A stretch of DNA of 10,980 nt from Chloroflexota bacterium (GCA_021789355.1 JAJYJR010000132.1:1-10980), one strand, 5' to 3'. Numbered from the stretch's first letter, positions 1-6,585 are shown. Numbers and translations are program-made. The notes: a model not told the origin generated them from the sequence alone.

Positions 1-63
1 GACGCTGGCCACCAGGAGCCACCACCAGGCGCGCAGGACGGCGATCTGCTTGCGAAGTTCCAA
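1..63 (-). CDS. Wzz/chain-length-determinant-like protein, N-terminal fragment (runs off the left edge)
   Basis: Only the first 21 codons are in the window. They start at a TTG (63-61) and encode LELRKQIAVLRAWWWLLVAS followed by V at the edge. A short polar start, a basic Leu-Arg stretch and then a Trp-rich first membrane segment is the usual opening of Wzz/YveK-type polysaccharide co-polymerases, which set chain length of surface polysaccharides and often pair with a tyrosine kinase. A purine-rich ribosome-binding site (GAGGGGAAG on the minus strand, about 66-76) lies a few bases upstream and supports the TTG. The reading frame shows no stop to the window edge. The gene lies downstream of the tadE/tadG pair in the same direction but is separated from it by about 670 bases, so it may have its own promoter. 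The family call rests on one short N-terminus and could be wrong; some other protein with one early membrane segment is the alternative. Confidence 0.6.
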   Translation of the reverse strand, partial: MELRKQIAVLRAWWWLLVASV

Positions 64-165
64 GGTCGCTTCCCCTCGGGTGGATTCGCGGTGGGTGGGT
101 GGCTACGTGGACGGCGGGTTGCTGACTGGTTGAGCGGCTGCGTGGTTGCTGGTCGGTCGGTACTG

Positions 166-287
166 TTCGCCGACTGGCTCGGCCGGCGGGAGCTGAGTGG
201 CTGCCAGTCGGTGGCTGCCATTCGCCGGCTGGCCGTGCCGGCCGGAGCTTCCTCGCCGCTATTCGCCCGCCGGCTCGGCCTGCGGGA
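166..287. repeat. Three imperfect direct repeats of 26-29 bp inside a wider degenerate repeat field
   Basis: Copies lie at 166-194, 221-249 and 262-287. Each starts TTCGCC and contains a CTGGC/CGGCTCGGCC-like core followed by GGGA or GGAGCT. By eye, copy 1 and copy 2 agree at 24 of 29 positions, and copy 1 and copy 3 at 22 of 26. Shorter relatives (GACTGGTTGAG near 124, GATTGGTCGATTGGC near 286, GATTGGCTCGACTGG near 312) extend the field from about 118 to 340. The field sits upstream of the leftward Wzz-like gene, so it could be a binding array for a regulator or simply decayed repeat sequence. The spacing between copies is not constant, which does not fit CRISPR. Confidence 0.6.
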
Positions 288-667
288 TTGGTCGATTGGC
301 TTGACAGGCCCGATTGGCTCGACTGGTCGGATGGGATCGGCCCCCCGACGACCGATCAGACCGGGCCTTCGCCGGCGGTCCGGCACAGGATACTCTGCGG
401 TCAATGGTCGTGCGACAGATGGGGGCGGGGACGGAGGGGCGCAAGTGTCGGGGCACGAGCGCCTCGGTCGCCTTTGCCCAGGACCCATCCGCCTGCGATC
501 TCGATCGGGGACTCGTCGCACGGCTGAGACGCGGCTGTGACGCCCGCGACGTGTGCTGATCCGAACTGACTCGTCCTGGGACCTGCCGTGTCGGCGGCGA
601 TGACTAGGGCAACGTGGCCGATGGGCGGGTTGGGCCCGGCGCCTGTCGCCACAAGGTTCCCGTGCCC

Positions 668-720
668 AGCCGCGAGGAGCAGCGGGCTGGTGACCCGCTA
701 CTGGTGCCTCGTCGGTGGCT
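668..720 (-). terminator. Nested hairpin just after the tadG-like gene, possible terminator without a T-run
   Basis: Three stems are nested: AGCC/GGCT (668-671 with 717-720), CGAGG/CCTCG (673-677 with 707-711), and a perfect inner stem AGCGGG/CCCGCT (681-686 with 694-699) closing a 7-base loop. It begins 12 bases past the stop codon of the leftward tadG-like gene, the right place to end or stabilise that mRNA. No T-run follows on the minus strand, so it is not a classical intrinsic terminator. Confidence 0.4.
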
Positions 721-732
721 TCGTGACCACTG

Positions 733-2412
733 CTATGGGCAAGCCACTCCTGGAGAGCACGCAGTGTCGAGCCGCAGTACCTCGTTGGCAGCTGCTCCAG
801 GGTAGTCTTGGGTCAGCTTCGAGCCGCCCGTGTACGTAACCGTCCAGCTGTAGAGCTGACCAAGCATGCCCTCTTGCTTCGACCCGCCGGTGATCTGCAT
901 GTTGTCGCTGGGCCCGTACAGGACTCCGGCGATCTGGACCAGCTGCCCAGCGGTCAGCTTCACGGTCTTGTTGCCGTTGAGATCGCCGGCACAACCCGTG
1001 TAGCTCGGGTCCGTGCCGACGAAGCAGTTCGAATCGCGCAACACCTCGACCGTGAGTGGGTAAGCCGGCGAGGTGTCCGTCTGCACGACTTTCCCGGCGA
1101 AGTCGGTCGCCGCGGTCGCCCGACAGCCGTCGCCGATGCACGATCGGCTGCCTGTATTGAGGACGATAACCGAGTTGCTGTTGTTCGCCAGAAACTGGTT
1201 CTGAGAACCGCTCTCGGGAAACACGAGCACCACGCCGGGTTGACTATCGACGAGCCCGCCGGCGAGGATCGAGTTGACGGTGACGCCGCCCTGGAACCAG
1301 TAGGCACCCGGTGCCAGATATGCGACATCCTTGTTGCTTACGGTGAACGGCGACGAGTAGATCCCTGGCTTATAGCAGGTTAGAGTGCCTCCAGAGACTG
1401 GCGTAAGGAACGTGACCGTCGTGGTGTCCGTCGGGAAGTTCACGGTCGGATCTGTGCAGTTGATCGCTCCATTGCCTTGATGGGCGAACGTTGGCGCGGG
1501 CGTGGTCGTTGAACTCGTCGGGAACTGAGCGTAGTAGTACCCGGGATCCTGGATCAACGAATTGATCGGGAGCCCTTGCGGGTTGCCGTTGGCGTCGACC
1601 GTCCATGTGGGGTTCATATTGAGACCGCAGGCGATGTTCGTGATGTCATCGTAGTGGTAGATGTAGTAACCGCTCTGCAGAGTGATGAGACCCTGATTGG
1701 TCGTAGCTGCCGACGTGTTGGTGCCGACATCGCCAGTGGTCAAGTTCAACCACGTGTTGTTTCCGTCCACGACCAGATCCTGACACTTGTTCGCGTCGGT
1801 GCCGTTGTTCTTGATGTTCGGCGGCTGCAGCGTCACAACGGCGTATTGGGGACTGGGGAACAGTCCCGCGACCGAGGCGGAAGCAACGTTCCAGGTGGTC
1901 CCGTCGAACGGAGGGATCCGCGCAAAGGTGAGCGCCCACTTGGGCTGTGCAACCACGACCTTCACGGCACGGATGGCCTCGACCGTCTGCGCTCCTGGGT
2001 ACGGCGTCGTGACGGAGACTTCGTATGGGGTCCCGGAGATTGGACAGTTCGCGAAATCGAGCGTGCCACCGCCGCAGGTCTTGAGTTGATCAGCCAACGG
2101 CGCAGTGCCACCTAGCTCGTTGACCAGGATCCGCAGGGCGTCGGTCCGGGCGTTGGTCTGCTCTGGAATTCCGGGTGGGTCCCTTGTGTCTGGGATCTGG
2201 AGATCCTGGGCTCCCGCGAGGGCTGCCGCGTCGGCCACGCTGCTCTCGAAGCGCTGCAATGTGTACGCCCGTGCGACGTCAAGCACCAGCGCGGCCGCGC
2301 CGACCAGGACGACGAGGAACAAGGCAAAGAGGACGATGACTTGGCCTAGGTCCGCGCGTCGTGCCTGGCGCTCTTCCGCTGCGGGCCTCATGTGGCGGAC
2401 GAACTTGATCAT
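733..2412 (-). CDS. TadG-like surface protein with an N-terminal Tad pseudopilin-type segment
   Basis: A 559-residue protein. Residues about 20-50 (DLGQVIVLFALFLVVLVG, then LVLDVARAY) followed by AADAAALAGAQDL-type sequence around 60-71 are characteristic of the TadE/TadG-like family (the Tad domain of Flp pilus assembly): a short cytoplasmic start, one membrane helix, then an Asp and an Ala-rich helix. The remainder is a large Asn/Thr/Ser/Gly-rich, presumably extracellular, domain with more than ten Cys residues. The ATG at 2412 was chosen because it overlaps the stop of the upstream tadE-like gene (ATGA, 2412-2409); the frame is open further upstream but only inside that gene. The glycine before QVIVL resembles a prepilin-peptidase site but lacks the glutamate at +5, so processing is doubtful. 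GC content here (about 58% in a sampled line) is well below the neighbouring genes. The family call is good; the role of the C-terminal domain is unknown. Confidence 0.85.
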   Translation of the reverse strand: MIKFVRHMRPAAEERQARRADLGQVIVLFALFLVVLVGAAALVLDVARAYTLQRFESSVADAAALAGAQDLQIPDTRDPPGIPEQTNARTDALRILVNELGGTAPLADQLKTCGGGTLDFANCPISGTPYEVSVTTPYPGAQTVEAIRAVKVVVAQPKWALTFARIPPFDGTTWNVASASVAGLFPSPQYAVVTLQPPNIKNNGTDANKCQDLVVDGNNTWLNLTTGDVGTNTSAATTNQGLITLQSGYYIYHYDDITNIACGLNMNPTWTVDANGNPQGLPINSLIQDPGYYYAQFPTSSTTTPAPTFAHQGNGAINCTDPTVNFPTDTTTVTFLTPVSGGTLTCYKPGIYSSPFTVSNKDVAYLAPGAYWFQGGVTVNSILAGGLVDSQPGVVLVFPESGSQNQFLANNSNSVIVLNTGSRSCIGDGCRATAATDFAGKVVQTDTSPAYPLTVEVLRDSNCFVGTDPSYTGCAGDLNGNKTVKLTAGQLVQIAGVLYGPSDNMQITGGSKQEGMLGQLYSWTVTYTGGSKLTQDYPGAAANEVLRLDTACSPGVACP

Positions 2413-3002
2413 GGCGCCGGCTCCATCCGGAACTGGGCGGTGCTCGACAGTGTGATCTGGTTGTTGGCGAATCCCGGCAGGTACTGCATGCCGGGGAAGA
2501 AGACTGGAACCACGTGGTCGATCTTGACGGTAACCAACCACACCTGTTGGTTGTTCGGGGGCGGGCACGCATCGCCCGATGGCGTGCCGGGCGTCGAGTC
2601 AGTCCAGGCGACTGCAACGCCTTCGGAGGTGAGACTGGCGGGCGGGGTGGTGGCTAGGATGGTCCCCCACTGCCCGGTGGTATACCCAAACAGCGACGAA
2701 TTGTTGGCTATCGTGTTGATTTGGCTCAGCAGCGTGGGCTTCGCACCGTTCGCTCCGGCAACCGTGCAATACCCTTGCGTGGCTGCGTAGCGTCCCGAGT
2801 CCCGAACCACTTGCGTCAGCGTGTTCTGCGCCCAGAAGATCATCCCGAACTGGATGATGCCGCCGAGGAAGGCGACCAGCACCGGCAGCACCAGCGCGAA
2901 CTCCGCGACGCTCTGGCCCTTCGCGAGTCGGCGCCCACCCATCCGCCGACGCCCCTGCGCGCCGGCAACTGTGTTCGCGCCAGAGCCGCCCCAATCGAAC
3001 AT
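2409..3002 (-). CDS. TadE-like pseudopilin
   Basis: A 197-residue protein with the TadE motif near its N-terminus: KGQSVAEFALVLPVLVAF at about residues 28-45, then a membrane helix and QNTLTQVVRDSGRYAA. KG^QSVAE has glycine followed by glutamate at +5, the hallmark of type IV prepilin-like substrates, so cleavage by a TadV/PilD-type peptidase after Gly29 is likely. In Tad systems TadE is a minor pseudopilin needed for Flp pilus assembly or for secretion through the Tad machine. I chose the ATG at 3002 because GGGAGG lies 10 bases upstream; an ATG at 2942 (MGGRRLAKGQ) is a plausible alternative start, also with AGGGG upstream, and the frame is open to 3062 without a ribosome-binding site. The stop overlaps the start of the tadG-like gene by four bases, implying coupled translation. 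No Tad ATPase, platform protein or prepilin peptidase is in the window. Confidence 0.87.
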   Translation of the reverse strand: MFDWGGSGANTVAGAQGRRRMGGRRLAKGQSVAEFALVLPVLVAFLGGIIQFGMIFWAQNTLTQVVRDSGRYAATQGYCTVAGANGAKPTLLSQINTIANNSSLFGYTTGQWGTILATTPPASLTSEGVAVAWTDSTPGTPSGDACPPPNNQQVWLVTVKIDHVVPVFFPGMQYLPGFANNQITLSSTAQFRMEPAP

Positions 3003-3144
3003 CAAATCACGGCCTCCCGGGTCCCCCGGCCGGACGGAATCCCCCGTTCGTCCTGGCCCCATGCAGTCGAATGGTGGGGGGGCGTCCTAACAGGCAGCCT
3101 TGCAGAGTGCGCCGACGCACCGGCCGCGCCCGTTGCTGCCGAGA

Positions 3145-5247
3145 TCAGCCCTTGGGGTACCGGTACCGCACGAACACCTGCACGTCCTGGCGGAGCGTGG
3201 TCTGCAGCGTGGCGATGCCGCCCAGCACGGACAGGCCGGGGCTCGCGCCGACGATCACGGCTCCCGACGGCACCGTGATGCGCAGGGAGAGCGGGTCGGC
3301 CACCGTCCCCGGCTGCTTCTGGACCGTCAGCTCGTACGTGCCGCCGGTCGCGTCGACGTTGGCCGCGTAGGGCGAAATCCACGAGTAGGTGAGCGAGGTG
3401 GTCCCGGGCGGCAGGTACAGGTAGTTCCCGAAGCTGGTCCGGCCGGCGACCGACCCGACCTGCTCGGGCCCCGCGATCGGCGAGAAGCTGCCCCCCGACA
3501 CGGTCTGCAGCCGGCTCCGGTCCGGCACCAGCACCTGCGCCCAGTCGCCCATCACGCCGTTGGTGGAGGTCCAGGTCCCCGGCCACGAGCGGATCGTCGT
3601 GCCCGTGGTCCCCAGCGCGTCGTTGTTCCAGGAGAGCTGCAGCGTGTCGTGCGCATCGCCCACGGCGTCGATCCGCACGTCGAGCGACTGGCTGCGCTGG
3701 GTCACGAGGTTGCCCTTGGACGCCGGCGCAACGTTGGCGTCGACCGCGTAGACGTAGTCGCCGGGGTCCTGGCGCACCGCGCCGTCCCAGCCGTTGGACG
3801 CCACCAGCTGCTCCTCCGCCGGTGCCCTGAACCAGGCCATGGCCTGACGCTGCTCCCCGATCACCCCGAGCTGCGTGAGCAGGGCCGGCCACTTCGAGCT
3901 CGGCAGCGCGAGCAGTGCATCGAGCAGCCGGTTCGCGAAGACCTGCAGGAAGACCTTCCGATCGACCCCCGCGGTGCGCGACTGGCGGGTGTACTGCAGC
4001 GCGGTCAGGGTGGTCTGCCCGGCTGCCACCGTCACGCCGTACTCGGGCACCGCGATCGGGCCGGTCACCGTCAGCAAGTCGTCGATCGCGTAGGTGGTCA
4101 GCGCGATCACCCCGTCGATGTTCGTGTCGCCCGACTCGATGGCGTACAGGCGGATGGCGTCCTGGGCGGAGGTCGGGAAGTCGGGCGACCAGTTCGCGTC
4201 GGCCAGCTGCCAGGGGTACTTGCCGAGGAGGTGGTCCTTGAGCGGGCCCGGTGGCGTCACGTACGGCTGGCCGGGCCTGAGATCGAGGCTGAGCGTGTTC
4301 TGGAATACGTGCGAGGTGATGCGGCCGCCGGCGAACGTCACGATGCCGTAGGTACCGGCGAATCCGCCGGTCGGGCGCAGCTCGGCGGGGTCCTCGGCCA
4401 GGACCAGGTAGCGGCGCTGGCCGGTCCAGCCCGCGATTCCGGGCAGGATCGTGTCGGCGCGCACGTAGGCGTCGAGCGGCGGCCCGAACTGGTCCACGCG
4501 CCGCTGGAGGCTCGCGGCGGCGCTCTCGAGCGGGCTCACGAGGCCGGTCGTGGGGAGGGTTGCCAGCGCGTCGCGGGCCGCGTGCACGGCCGCGTCGGCG
4601 TCGGCGGCCTGCGTGGTGGAGGTCGCCATCAGCTCGACCAGGGTCGCCATGGTCGAGGACCCGGCGGGGTCGGCGGCGTGGGCCTCGCGGATGGCGACGT
4701 AGCGGTCGGCGACCCCGAGCCCGTCGCGCCCGGCTCGCGCGAGGTCCTGCGCGGCGGTCACGATCGCGGTCGCGCCTTCCACCTGGGTTCGCGTGGGCGG
4801 GAGGGCGCGCAGCAGCGCCACCAGCGGGTCGGAGTGGACCGCGCTCGAGAGATCGTCCAGGCGGCGGCTCGCGTCGTCCAGCTCGGCCTGGAGCTTGTCG
4901 AGGGTGGGACTGTCGAGCTGGAGCCCCGCGGCCGTGGCCTGGGCGGCGGCCGTGTCGGCGGTGGTGCGCAGGACCTGGACGTCGTCGATAAGCGGCAGGT
5001 AACGGACCACGGCTACGATCGCGACGACGGCGATCAGGCCGGCGGTGATGCCCAGGCCGGCCAGGAACCGCCGCCGGCGCCGCCACCAGGGCCGATGTCG
5101 GTGACGTCGGTGCCGCTCGGGTGTGTCCGCGCGGGCCGAGTCGGCGTCGGGCAGGTCGGGGGCCGGTGCCTCGGCGTCGGACAGTGCCGTCCCCCGGGCG
5201 TCGGGTGCGTCGGGAGCCAGTTCGGCGTCGGGCAGGCCGGCGGTCAC
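3145..5247 (-). CDS. DUF4012 family membrane protein
   Basis: A 700-residue protein. It has an acidic, Pro/Ala-rich N-terminal tail (about 1-45), a very basic patch (RHRRHRHRPWWRRRRR, about 45-60), one membrane helix (about 61-82), a probable coiled-coil region (about 90-150), and the DUF4012 core. The family hallmark is clear at about 279-301: RYLVLAEDPAELRPTGGFAG. Further family-like stretches are NWSPDFPTSAQDAIRLY and the following DGVIALTTYAIDDLLTVTGP. The positive patch before the helix puts most of the protein outside the cell. DUF4012 proteins have no proven biochemical activity and are commonly found near exopolysaccharide genes of actinobacteria and Chloroflexota. The GTG start at 5247 overlaps the sortase stop (GTGA, 5247-5244), so I prefer it over the in-frame ATG at 5304 lying inside the sortase gene. 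That coupling suggests the product is needed together with the sortase. Confidence 0.85.
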   Translation of the reverse strand: MTAGLPDAELAPDAPDARGTALSDAEAPAPDLPDADSARADTPERHRRHRHRPWWRRRRRFLAGLGITAGLIAVVAIVAVVRYLPLIDDVQVLRTTADTAAAQATAAGLQLDSPTLDKLQAELDDASRRLDDLSSAVHSDPLVALLRALPPTRTQVEGATAIVTAAQDLARAGRDGLGVADRYVAIREAHAADPAGSSTMATLVELMATSTTQAADADAAVHAARDALATLPTTGLVSPLESAAASLQRRVDQFGPPLDAYVRADTILPGIAGWTGQRRYLVLAEDPAELRPTGGFAGTYGIVTFAGGRITSHVFQNTLSLDLRPGQPYVTPPGPLKDHLLGKYPWQLADANWSPDFPTSAQDAIRLYAIESGDTNIDGVIALTTYAIDDLLTVTGPIAVPEYGVTVAAGQTTLTALQYTRQSRTAGVDRKVFLQVFANRLLDALLALPSSKWPALLTQLGVIGEQRQAMAWFRAPAEEQLVASNGWDGAVRQDPGDYVYAVDANVAPASKGNLVTQRSQSLDVRIDAVGDAHDTLQLSWNNDALGTTGTTIRSWPGTWTSTNGVMGDWAQVLVPDRSRLQTVSGGSFSPIAGPEQVGSVAGRTSFGNYLYLPPGTTSLTYSWISPYAANVDATGGTYELTVQKQPGTVADPLSLRITVPSGAVIVGASPGLSVLGGIATLQTTLRQDVQVFVRYRYPKG

Positions 5248-5921
5248 GACTGCGGCACGGCGATCACCACGAACCGCGGCGCCGTCTGCTCGTAGGAGGT
5301 GCACGTTTGCAGCGTCAACTGCTCATGCGGCGTGGGCGCCAGCAGGGCCATGTCGTCCCAGGCCACCTTCGGCATGATCTTCGACACCACGTAGGTCCGC
5401 TGCGAGCCGTTCGCCAGGTCCAGCACCACCTGGTCGCCCAGCTTCGCGTTCCACAGCGAGAGGAACATCCCGTCGCGAGCGTGGCCGTACAGGTAGATGT
5501 TGGACCCGCCACCGGGCCAGGCGGTGCCGGGATAGTGGGCCACCTTGTAGAGCGGCGCGTCCACCCCGTCGCCCTCCACGATCGGCAGGCTGATCCCGAG
5601 ACGCGCGATCACGATCCGGGTGGCGACGACCTGGTGGGTCAGCGGCGAGGCTCCCGGGCCGGATGCGGCGGGCCCGGACGCGGCCGGCTCGAGTGAGCCC
5701 GGCACCCCCGAGCCGCCCAACCCCGGCACGGACGCGAGTCCGGCTGCCGGCCCGGTGCTGGCCGGCGCGGCGCTCGGCCCCGCCCCGCCGCCCAGCGCGA
5801 GCGGCACGGCGATCGCCGCGACCAGGATCACCAGGACGCCGGCCAGCAGGATCCCGGTCCGGCGGCCGAACGGGAACGTCCAGCGACGTCGATGTCGTCG
5901 GCGGTGGGAGGGTCCGGTCAC
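5244..5921 (-). CDS. Sortase (membrane-anchored cysteine transpeptidase)
   Basis: A 225-residue protein with a basic N-terminus, one membrane helix (about 23-43), a Gly/Pro/Ala/Ser-rich linker (about 45-93), and a sortase barrel (about 95-225). The catalytic residues are visible: His147 in YLYGHARDG, Cys207 in LTLQTCTSYE and Arg216 in APRFVVIA. Sortases cleave a C-terminal sorting signal between Thr and the next residue and join the protein to the cell wall or to another protein. The start is GTG at 5921; no strong ribosome-binding site precedes it. The next gene upstream encodes a protein ending with an LPNTS sorting signal, a probable substrate, and the DUF4012 gene downstream overlaps its stop. 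The subclass is uncertain: the LPNTS partner would suit a class D-like enzyme, but the TLxTC active-site context is not decisive. Confidence 0.93.
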   Translation of the reverse strand: MTGPSHRRRHRRRWTFPFGRRTGILLAGVLVILVAAIAVPLALGGGAGPSAAPASTGPAAGLASVPGLGGSGVPGSLEPAASGPAASGPGASPLTHQVVATRIVIARLGISLPIVEGDGVDAPLYKVAHYPGTAWPGGGSNIYLYGHARDGMFLSLWNAKLGDQVVLDLANGSQRTYVVSKIMPKVAWDDMALLAPTPHEQLTLQTCTSYEQTAPRFVVIAVPQS

Positions 5922-5948
5922 GGTTCCGAGAGGCTAGCGGGAATCGAT

Positions 5949-5974
5949 GGCGCGCGCCCCGGAGGGCGCGCGCC
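5949..5974 (-). terminator. Perfect 11-bp GC hairpin between the LPNTS protein gene and the sortase gene
   Basis: GGCGCGCGCCC (5949-5959) and GGGCGCGCGCC (5964-5974) are perfect reverse complements closing a CGGA tetraloop. It lies in the 120-base gap between the surface-protein stop (6042) and the sortase start (5921), both leftward. No T-run follows on the minus strand. It could be an attenuator or an mRNA-stability element setting how much sortase is made relative to its substrate. Confidence 0.55.
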
Positions 5975-6041
5975 GATCACGGACGAGGAAGTCGACGCCG
6001 TGCGTTGCGACGGGCGGTCGGCGTTTGCCGGGCGGCTGACG

Positions 6042-6557
6042 TTACCGGCGGACGAATGCCTGGCGCGTGACGAGCGCAAGGCCCGCGAGCACGGCGAGCG
6101 CCGCGATCGCGAACTCCCAGGCCGGGGTGCCCGCCGGCACGCTGGTCGAGGTGTTCGGGAGGCCGGCCGAGGTGATCCCGAGGACCGCGCCACCCACGAA
6201 GGTCCCCGACGTGGCGTTGACCGTGCGCGAGCCGGCGACGCAGGCCAGCGTCACGGTGGTGGTGGCCACGCCCGACGCGTTGGTCGTGCTGGTGGTCGGC
6301 GAGATCTTGTCACCCGGCTTCGCGGTGCCCGAGGCGAACGACCAGGTCACCGGCGTGTTGTCGAACGGCTTGCCGTTGACGTCCAGGACGGTCGCCGAGA
6401 CGGTGACCGGCGTGTTGCAGACGATGGTCCCCGAGGGACCCGAGACGCTGACCTGCCCGGTCACCTGGCCGGCGTAGCCGAGCACGGCCGGAGCCGCAAG
6501 GGCGGTGAGCAGCGCGCCCGCCACGACCGCGCCGCCGAGTCGCTCCAGCACCTTCAT
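6042..6557 (-). CDS. Secreted Ig-like surface protein with C-terminal LPNTS sorting signal (putative sortase substrate)
   Basis: A 171-residue protein. An N-terminal signal peptide (MKVLERLGGAVVAGALLTAL, cleavage probably near residues 23-30) is followed by one Big/Invasin-type Ig-like domain (about 32-125). Its features are PVTVSATVLDVNGKP, NTPVTWSF, and NASGVATTTVTLACVAGSRT. Cys47 and Cys106 sit where two opposing strands could be tied by a disulfide. The C-terminus is a sorting signal: LPNTS at 133-137, a hydrophobic helix (about 147-164) and a basic tail ending FVRR. The ATG at 6557 is strongly supported by AGGAGG (6569-6564) six bases upstream. The adjacent downstream gene is a sortase, so covalent surface display is the obvious reading. 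With only one Ig-like domain and one helix it is unusually small for an anchored protein; it might act as an anchor or tip for something else. Confidence 0.85.
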   Translation of the reverse strand: MKVLERLGGAVVAGALLTALAAPAVLGYAGQVTGQVSVSGPSGTIVCNTPVTVSATVLDVNGKPFDNTPVTWSFASGTAKPGDKISPTTSTTNASGVATTTVTLACVAGSRTVNATSGTFVGGAVLGITSAGLPNTSTSVPAGTPAWEFAIAALAVLAGLALVTRQAFVRR

Positions 6558-6563
6558 TGACGT

Positions 6564-6585
6564 CCTCCTGCGCCCGCAGGGGCGC
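6564..6585 (-). promoter_or_regulatory. Strong Shine-Dalgarno abutted by a 6-bp hairpin, leader of the LPNTS protein gene
   Basis: On the minus strand a hairpin GCGCCC-CTGC-GGGCGC (6585-6570) is followed at once by AGGAGG (6569-6564) and, after six bases, the ATG at 6557. The Shine-Dalgarno is the best in the window and fixes the start. The stem touches it directly, so it could either keep the site exposed by fixing the upstream RNA or hinder the ribosome; sequence alone does not tell which. Confidence 0.55.

Larger units (their letters stand above)
64..732. other. Long non-coding stretch between the Wzz-like gene and the tadG-like gene
   Basis: About 670 bases hold no reading frame I believe. 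Open frames exist on both strands because stops are rare at this GC content, but their products are Arg/Ser/Gly/Pro-rich, lack recognisable motifs and overlap each other. The left half (about 118-340) is full of degenerate repeats built around GACTGGCTCGG-like words, including three longer imperfect copies. The right half holds a nested hairpin (668-720) just after the tadG stop. Any promoter for the leftward Wzz-like gene should lie here, but I could not pick a convincing -35/-10 pair. Confidence 0.6.

Noticed and set aside
166..341. CRISPR array
   Set aside because: Repeat copies are imperfect, unequal in spacing and similar between the units as well; no cas genes in the window.
91..540. 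Plus-strand open frame of 149 codons with DWL-type repeated words
   Set aside because: The peptide repeats mirror the DNA repeats; no ribosome-binding site, no family, and overlapping open frames on both strands look equally poor.
370..560. Cyclic-di-GMP or similar riboswitch upstream of the Wzz-like gene
   Set aside because: I searched by eye for the conserved GEMM words on the minus strand. Only a loose GGGCAAAGGC was seen, without the paired helices.
401..652. Minus-strand open frame of 83 codons between tadG and the Wzz-like gene
   Set aside because: No ribosome-binding site and no recognisable sequence; codon pattern not better than the alternative frames.
3107..3120. Short hairpin GTGCG/CGCAC after the DUF4012 stop
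   Set aside because: Five base pairs and no T-run; expected by chance at this GC content.
3002..5086. Minus-strand open frame of 694 codons inside the DUF4012 region
   Set aside because: It is a shifted frame of the DUF4012 gene; the product is almost wholly Arg/Pro/Ala/Gly with no motif, whereas the DUF4012 frame has clear family signatures.
3100..5295. Plus-strand open frame of 731 codons opposite DUF4012
   Set aside because: Antisense shadow caused by GC-rich codons; the Arg/Gly/Val-rich translation lacks domains, and the opposite strand is clearly coding.
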